Under the pieces are notes generated by a model. It saw only the letters and a list, made by a program, of their open reading frames with translations. It did no database searches and was not told the DNA's origin. A stretch of 64,000 nucleotides of DNA from Photobacterium atrarenae. GTDB lineage: Bacteria > Pseudomonadota > Gammaproteobacteria > Enterobacterales > Vibrionaceae. Of this stretch, positions 58,596 through 64,000 are shown one piece after another. The position numbers were made by a program, and so were the translations under genes. Numbering within the stretch: the first letter of the stretch is position 1; each line of letters opens with the position of its first letter. The stretch covers positions 124,001-188,000 of the forward strand of contig NZ_CP101508.1 of NCBI RefSeq assembly GCF_024380015.1, written 5' to 3'.

Positions 58596-59417
58596 GTGAG
58601 GGAATGTCAACAACATGAGGTCTGGCAGGCGATCAAGCGGGAAGCGCGGCAGCAGTCAGAGCAAGAGCCAATGCTGGCGAGCTTCTATCATGCCACCATT
58701 ATCAAACATGATAACTTAGCGGCGGCATTGAGTTATATCCTAGCCAATAAACTGGCCACCCCTTCGATGCCGGCGATGGCGGTGCGGGAAGTGATTGAAG
58801 AGGCCTTTGCGGCGGACTGTATGATCACTGAATCAGCGGCGTGTGATATCCGGGCAGTCGTAGAGCGTGACCCGGCGGTGGAGATGTACTCGATCCCTCT
58901 GTTATACCTCAAAGGTTACCACGCCCTGCAGGGATATCGGGTCGCCAACTGGCTGTGGAAACAGCAGCGGGTGGCGCTGGCGGTGTATTTGCAAAACCAG
59001 ATTTCTGTGACCTGTCAGGTGGATGTGCATCCGGCAGCCCGGATTGGCCAGGGGATCATGTTTGACCATGCCACCGGGATTGTGATTGGGGAGACGGCGG
59101 TGATCGAAAATGATGTATCGATCCTGCAGGATGTGACCCTGGGCGGGACCGGGAAAGAAAGCGGTGATCGTCACCCGAAGATCCGTGAAGGGGTGATGAT
59201 TGGTGCCGGGGCCAAGATCCTCGGCAATATTGATGTCGGGGAAGGGGCCAAGATTGGCTCATGCTCGGTGGTGCTCAACCCGGTACCGCCGCATACCACA
59301 GTCGCCGGGGTCCCAGCGAAGGTTGTCGGTCGCCCGAGCAGTGAAAAACCGGCGATGGATATGGACCAGCAGTTCAACGGCACGACGCAGACCTTTATTG
59401 CCGGCGACGGGATTTAG
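58596..59417 (+). CDS. cysE: Serine O-acetyltransferase
   Basis: A 273-residue enzyme catalysing the first step of cysteine synthesis. The N-terminal helical domain (EPMLASFYHATIIKHDNLAAALSYILANKLA) is followed by a left-handed beta-helix of hexapeptides (DVHPAARIGQGIMFDHATGIVIGETAVIENDVSILQDVTLGGTGKESGDRHPKI) containing the catalytic Asp-His. The GTG at 58596 is chosen: GAGG lies about six bases upstream and family alignment starts near there; the open frame extends ten codons further. The C-terminal tail, which usually binds cysteine synthase, ends in Ile. Confidence 0.96.
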   Translation: MRECQQHEVWQAIKREARQQSEQEPMLASFYHATIIKHDNLAAALSYILANKLATPSMPAMAVREVIEEAFAADCMITESAACDIRAVVERDPAVEMYSIPLLYLKGYHALQGYRVANWLWKQQRVALAVYLQNQISVTCQVDVHPAARIGQGIMFDHATGIVIGETAVIENDVSILQDVTLGGTGKESGDRHPKIREGVMIGAGAKILGNIDVGEGAKIGSCSVVLNPVPPHTTVAGVPAKVVGRPSSEKPAMDMDQQFNGTTQTFIAGDGI

Positions 59418-59458
59418 CACTGATCTTTGCGCCAATATTTCGTCTTGGCCGAAACAAG

Positions 59459-59488
59459 AAAAAGCGAGAGGGCCACTCTCGCTTTTTT
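59459..59488. terminator. Bidirectional terminator between cysE and trmL
   Basis: A 12-base arm AAAAAGCGAGAG pairs with CTCTCGCTTTTT around a five-base loop. It lies between convergent genes and closely resembles the pyrE-slmA terminator. Confidence 0.92.
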
Positions 59489-59526
59489 GATCGCGCAACC
59501 ATGATCCAAGCTCTTGAACACGGTCG

Positions 59527-59991
59527 TTAGCTTGCGCCCTGGAAGCCCAGCTGGCGCCAGGCTTCATAACCGATAATCGCCGCGGCATTGGACAGGTTGA
59601 GGCTGCGACTGTCGGGGTGCATCGGGATCCGCAGGCGCTGCGCCGGTGGCAGGCTGTTGATGACTTCAGTCGGCAGGCCGCGGGTTTCCGGCCCGAACAG
59701 CAGGATATCGCCTGCCTGAAATTCGGCCTGGGTGTGAAACTGGGTTGCCTTGGTGGTGCAGGCAAACAGCCGGCGCTCGCCAACAGCAGCCAGAAAGGCT
59801 TCGAAGTTAGCATGGCGGGTGACATGGGCCAGATCGTGGTAGTCCAGCCCGGCGCGGCGCAGTTTTTTCTCTTCCAGATCAAAGCCCAGGGGTTCAATCA
59901 GGTGGAGGTTGGCACCGCAGTTGGCACACAGGCGGATAATATTGCCGGTATTGGGGGCGATTTCCGGCTCATACAAGGCTATATCAAACAT
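59527..59991 (-). CDS. trmL: tRNA (cytidine/uridine-34-2'-O)-methyltransferase TrmL
   Basis: A 154-residue SPOUT methyltransferase that modifies the wobble base of tRNA-Leu. The family core is clear: [47 protein letters not shown] and [29 protein letters not shown]. The frame is open 32 codons upstream of the chosen [12 protein letters not shown] start. Confidence 0.96.
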   Translation of the reverse strand: MFDIALYEPEIAPNTGNIIRLCANCGANLHLIEPLGFDLEEKKLRRAGLDYHDLAHVTRHANFEAFLAAVGERRLFACTTKATQFHTQAEFQAGDILLFGPETRGLPTEVINSLPPAQRLRIPMHPDSRSLNLSNAAAIIGYEAWRQLGFQGAS

Positions 59992-60108
59992 AGTTCTGCC
60001 AGGGAAAAATAAGGTGCCGCCATTGTGGCAAGTCAGGTGGCGGGGCGCAAATGCAAATGCTGCCCCCGCGCCCGGCAGGCAAGCCATTTCATGTATTGAT
60101 TCGTTTGC

Positions 60109-61536
60109 TCAGGGCCGATGCGGGTCGAGCGGCAAAGAGATGCAGATCCGCAGCCCGCCCAGGGGGCTGCGGCTGGCGCTCACGGTCCCGTTGTGCTGGC
60201 GAATCGCGCTGTCGGTAATGGCAAGGCCTAGGCCGGTGCCGCCACTGCTGCGGTCCCGGGCGGTGGAGACGCGATAGAAGGGACGGAATATATCACTCAG
60301 TTCATTGTCCGGCACGCCTTCCCCGTTGTCGTCAATCTGTATTGTCAGTTGAGCCGCGCCGGGAGTGAAGCGGATCTGAACGGTATCGCGGCCATACTTG
60401 ATGGCATTGCGGACCACGTTTTCCAGGGCGCTGATGAGCAAGCCCGGGTTACCGCTGAGCGGCCAGGCCTCCAGCTCGCCGTAGTCGAGGTGCTTCTGGC
60501 TTTGCTCGGCTTCAAAGCGGGCATCTTCCAGCATCTCCTGCCACAGGCTGCGGGCATCGGTGTGCTCGCGTTGCTCCTGGCCGTGACTCTGCATGCGCGA
60601 GAGCTCCAGCAGCTCGCTGATCATTTTCTCCAGCCGCTCAGCCTCGGTGTCGACCCTATCCAGCTCCGGGCTCTCGCCCTGTTTACGTTTGGCCAGCGCG
60701 GTTGCCATCCGCAGTCGGGTCAGCGGCGAGCGTAGCTCATGGGAAATATCCGACAGCAGGCGCTGCTGGCCGCTGATGGTCTGGTTGATCGCCCGGACCA
60801 TCTGGTTGAAGCTGGCCCCGGCCTGGCGAAACTCGCGCGGACCGGCCTCCAGTGTCGGATCGGCCTCGAACTGGCCGGTCGCAACCCGCTCGGCCGCTTG
60901 TTGCAGGCGCCGGGCCGGGATGCTGACCGCCCAGGCCAGCCACAGCAGCAAGGGGGTGCTGACCAGCATGGTGACCAGCAGCAGCTGAAACGGCTTATCG
61001 AGGATCTGAATGAAAAACGGTGGCGGCCGGTGCCAGAACCGGCCGATGTACATCAGCACCGGCTCCGGCTGGGTGCTGATTGTAAACGGCCCGGCCATCA
61101 TCCAGCGTCCGTAGAGCCGCTGCCGCGGCTTGGTGGGGTCGTCGGCCATGGTGATGAAATTGCGCAGGGCTTTGTTGCGCCCGTCCGGGGCGAGGATTTC
61201 CCCCTCCGTTGAGGTGAAATAAAGCTGAAACCCTTTGCGCCGGCTGTGATGGGCAAATCGCAGCAGCCGCTGCGACAGCGGGCCGCGATCATCGGCCAGC
61301 CGTAAGCCGACACTTTCGGCTGAGGCCTGAAAACGTTTCAGATCGGGCTCGGGAATGGTGTGCTGGGTGCGGGGATCGAGGATCGGCAGCAATACCAGGG
61401 TTAATACCACCAACAGCAGGGTGAGCCAGAAAATCGCAAAAATCCGGCCGTAAAGACTGGAGAGCAGCGGCAGTTTTACCACCTTCTCCTTATGCCGGGT
61501 TGCAGCGGCGCGCCAGCGGTCAAGTGTTTGGTTCAT
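60109..61536 (-). CDS. cpxA: Envelope-stress sensor kinase CpxA
   Basis: A 475-residue inner-membrane histidine kinase. TM1 (about 30-52) and TM2 (about 180-205) flank a periplasmic sensor loop, followed by a HAMP domain, the phosphoacceptor His266 (LLSDISHELRSPLTRLRMATALAKR) and an HATPase domain ([40 protein letters not shown]). It responds to misfolded envelope proteins, with CpxP as inhibitor. Its ATG overlaps the cpxR stop (ATGA). Confidence 0.95.
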   Translation of the reverse strand: MNQTLDRWRAAATRHKEKVVKLPLLSSLYGRIFAIFWLTLLLVVLTLVLLPILDPRTQHTIPEPDLKRFQASAESVGLRLADDRGPLSQRLLRFAHHSRRKGFQLYFTSTEGEILAPDGRNKALRNFITMADDPTKPRQRLYGRWMMAGPFTISTQPEPVLMYIGRFWHRPPPFFIQILDKPFQLLLVTMLVSTPLLLWLAWAVSIPARRLQQAAERVATGQFEADPTLEAGPREFRQAGASFNQMVRAINQTISGQQRLLSDISHELRSPLTRLRMATALAKRKQGESPELDRVDTEAERLEKMISELLELSRMQSHGQEQREHTDARSLWQEMLEDARFEAEQSQKHLDYGELEAWPLSGNPGLLISALENVVRNAIKYGRDTVQIRFTPGAAQLTIQIDDNGEGVPDNELSDIFRPFYRVSTARDRSSGGTGLGLAITDSAIRQHNGTVSASRSPLGGLRICISLPLDPHRP

Positions 61537-62231
61537 TGTGATGCTGCCTCAACCAGCAGGTAGCCTTTGCCCCGCAGGGTTTTGATCCGGGGTTTGCCGT
61601 CACGGCGTGGCGGCAGCTTTTTACGCAGGTTTGAAACATGCATGTCAATCGCCCGGTCAAACGGCGTCAGGCGCTTGCCCAGCACTTGCAGGCTCAGCTC
61701 TTCTTTGGCAATGATGGTTCCGGGGTGGCGAATGAAGTGGGTTAAGAGCGCCAGCTCGGTACCGGTCATGACCAGCGCGGTTCCCTGGCACAGCGCTTCC
61801 TGGCGGCCCGGGTAAATCTCTATATCCTGGTAGCGCAGGCACTCGGGAGTGTCGCGTTGCTCCTCCTGCGACGGGCGGGTGCGGCGTAAAATCGCCCGCA
61901 TCCGGGCCAAAAGCTCGCGGTCGCTGAACGGTTTGGGCAGATAATCGTCTGCACCCAGCTCCAGGCCCAGCACCCGGTCAATCTCTTCCCCTTTTGCCGT
62001 CAGCATCAACACCGGGGTCTGATGCTGTTCACGCAACCGGCGCAGCATTTCGGTGCCGTTCATCACCGGCATCATCACATCCAGCAGGATCAGATCAATC
62101 CTGTCGTCTACCTTAGCCAGCCCCTGCTCACCGTTATGGGCGGCAATGACGGTAAAGCCTTCCAGCTCGAGAATGTCGGTCAGCAATGCCGTCAGCTCGG
62201 TATCATCGTCGACCAGCAGGATGTTTGTCAT
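61533..62231 (-). CDS. cpxR: Envelope-stress response regulator CpxR
   Basis: A 232-residue OmpR-type regulator. The receiver has DDD at 8-10 and phosphoacceptor Asp51 (LILLDVMMPVMNG), with LPKPF later. The winged-helix domain (TGTELALLTHFIRHPGTIIAKEELSLQVLGKRLTPFDRAIDMHVSNLRKKLP) is the CpxR type. It is cotranscribed with cpxA and divergent from cpxP, with a consensus CpxR box between them that could control both. Confidence 0.96.
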   Translation of the reverse strand: MTNILLVDDDTELTALLTDILELEGFTVIAAHNGEQGLAKVDDRIDLILLDVMMPVMNGTEMLRRLREQHQTPVLMLTAKGEEIDRVLGLELGADDYLPKPFSDRELLARMRAILRRTRPSQEEQRDTPECLRYQDIEIYPGRQEALCQGTALVMTGTELALLTHFIRHPGTIIAKEELSLQVLGKRLTPFDRAIDMHVSNLRKKLPPRRDGKPRIKTLRGKGYLLVEAASQ

Positions 62232-62337
62232 GGTGCTTACCTTTTATATGCCTGTTCGCGACCCGGGCCGCGGGGGAGAATCGGGATGGTCACAGTATCG
62301 CTAAACTTGTCGCCCGAACCAAGTCAGGGCACGGCGC

Positions 62338-62352
62338 TTTACGCAGCTTTAC
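62338..62352. promoter_or_regulatory. CpxR box upstream of cpxP
   Basis: TTTACGCAGCTTTAC is, on the other strand, GTAAA-N5-GTAAA, a perfect match to the CpxR consensus. It is 78 bp before the cpxP ATG and 106 bp before cpxR, so it may serve both divergent genes. Confidence 0.88.
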
Positions 62353-62429
62353 GTTCTGCCGACAGCAGTTTACCTGGCGCTGGTTATGCTTATTCCATAC
62401 CTGCAAACCACGAGATGGGAGAGGAATAC

Positions 62430-62912
62430 ATGAAAAAGATGAAGACGATGATGCTGGCGATGACACTGCCCCTGCTCATTGGTTCGGCTTCAGTGCTGGC
62501 CTACGGTGGCCACCACGGCAAAGGTGAGGGCCGTGGTGGGTGCGGCATGGATGGCGGCCGCAAGCTAATGTATGAGCTGGATTTGAGCGATGATCAGAAA
62601 CAACAGCTCAAAACGATGCGCCAGACCAAACGTGAAGCGATGAAAGCCGGGTTTGCGGATCAGCGAGAACCTATGAGGGCGCATTATCAGCAAATGCAGG
62701 CCCTGGTGTTGGCAGACAGCTTCGATGAAGTTGCGGCGCGCGAGCTGGCGCAGAGCATGGTCGAGCAACAGGTGGGTCGCCGGGTGGCAATGATGGAAAG
62801 TCGTCATGAGATACTCAGTGTGCTGACCGAGGCCCAGAAAACCCAGTACCGACAGTTGATGGCTGAGCGGCAGGCCGAGTGCCAGCAGCGCTGGGCCGAC
62901 AAAAACCAGTAA
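62430..62912 (+). CDS. cpxP: Periplasmic CpxP/Spy-family protein
   Basis: A 160-residue periplasmic protein. A signal peptide (KKMKTMMLAMTLPLLIGSASVLAYG) is followed by a Gly/His-rich segment (GGHHGKGEGRGGCG) and two LTxxQ-type repeats (LDLSDDQKQQL and LTEAQKTQY), the signature of CpxP and Spy. CpxP inhibits CpxA and helps clear misfolded proteins. GAGGA precedes the chosen ATG by about five bases. A cysteine and several histidines near the N-terminus could bind metal. Confidence 0.9.
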   Translation: MKKMKTMMLAMTLPLLIGSASVLAYGGHHGKGEGRGGCGMDGGRKLMYELDLSDDQKQQLKTMRQTKREAMKAGFADQREPMRAHYQQMQALVLADSFDEVAARELAQSMVEQQVGRRVAMMESRHEILSVLTEAQKTQYRQLMAERQAECQQRWADKNQ

Positions 62913-63063
62913 GTTTTCCCGGGCCGCAGTATTGCTGCGGCCGGTGATTCTGCTTTCAATCCCTCAAACTCAAATTTCCCTCGCGAAAAACAGATTCCTT
63001 CCTTTTTTGTTATTAATTTTCAACGTAAAAAAGCTATACTGCGGAACATTACCCAGTGAGTGT

Positions 63064-63147
63064 CCGGGAGCCGGCGTGATTATCATGGATGAAAAAGAAG
63101 CTCGCCCACGGTTGTCACTCCCCCTCACGCGCAGCTGGTGGCTCTGA
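63064..63147 (+). pseudogene. Possible 3' remnant of fieF
   Basis: A short reading frame (PGAGVIIMDEKEARPRLSLPL...) recalls the PGxDVIIHQ segment near the C-terminus of the FieF cation-efflux protein, which in E. coli lies between cpxP and pfkA. Only six or seven residues match and nothing upstream resembles fieF, so this may be chance. Otherwise the gap 62913-63450 contains only the pfkA regulatory region. Confidence 0.2.
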
Positions 63148-63311
63148 TCACAGGATATATACTTAGGGCATAATGTAGGGTTGTGCGCTTTGGAGCCTGG
63201 TTGTTCATCCGAATGTAATTGGTTTTGATTTATCTTGGCCTGAGCCCGTGATCAGCGGTGCCAGAGTCCGAGGTGATCGTGACATGAATCAACAAATGTT
63301 TTTATCAAAAT

Positions 63312-64000
<689 letters not shown>

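Overview
The window is the chromosome of a marine gammaproteobacterium, most likely Vibrionaceae and probably Photobacterium-like. The backbone is fairly GC-rich. Its gene order (tex, greB-ompR-envZ, recG-trmH-spoT-rpoZ-gmk, yicC-rph-pyrE-slmA-coaBC-radC-rpmBG-mutM-coaD, the LPS-core genes, envC-gpmM-yibN-secB-gpsA-cysE-trmL, cpxRA/cpxP, pfkA) matches Vibrio and enteric chromosomes. The taxonomic call comes from protein likeness and synteny only.

Layout: 0-10 kb holds tex, then an inserted metabolic cassette (DadA-like oxidase, NhaC-type antiporter and OCD/mu-crystallin enzyme, with a divergent AraC regulator), then greB and the ompR-envZ osmosensor pair. At 10.4-12.3 kb a group IIC intron with its reverse transcriptase sits just behind the envZ terminator. 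From 12.3 to 22.4 kb are the purine permease xanP (with a PurR box on its promoter), recG, trmH, spoT, rpoZ, gmk, and an MFS exporter with a divergent LysR regulator.

From 22.5 to 32.2 kb lies an AT-richer island of about 9.7 kb. It is inserted in the 3' end of yicC and bounded by a 22-bp near-perfect att duplication, with paired 9-bp integrase arm-site candidates at 12-bp spacing at both ends. It carries a tyrosine integrase, two AlpA-like regulators, a YagK/YfjJ (inovirus Gp2-like) protein, an HGGxSTG protein and several unknowns. Its main cargo is one 1430-residue protein with an N-terminal NACHT-type NTPase, a long helical middle and a C-terminal PD-(D/E)xK-like nuclease. This is the best candidate in the window for an undescribed antiphage system.

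From 32 to 44 kb are nucleotide, CoA, ribosome and DNA-repair housekeeping genes; dut is missing from its usual place between coaBC and slmA. From 40 to 52 kb is the LPS core locus (coaD, several glycosyltransferases, kdkA, waaA, waaF, waaL, hldD). A 166-bp MITE-like repeat fills the gap between kdkA and waaA and supplies the waaA stop codon; an isolated end of the same repeat lies downstream of rpmG. From 52 to 64 kb are cell-division, glycolysis, secretion and cysteine genes, then the Cpx envelope-stress system with a perfect CpxR box before cpxP, and the start of pfkA. Glycolytic control is visible as a HexR-type box upstream of gpmM and a long palindrome upstream of pfkA.

No tRNA, rRNA or CRISPR array was seen.
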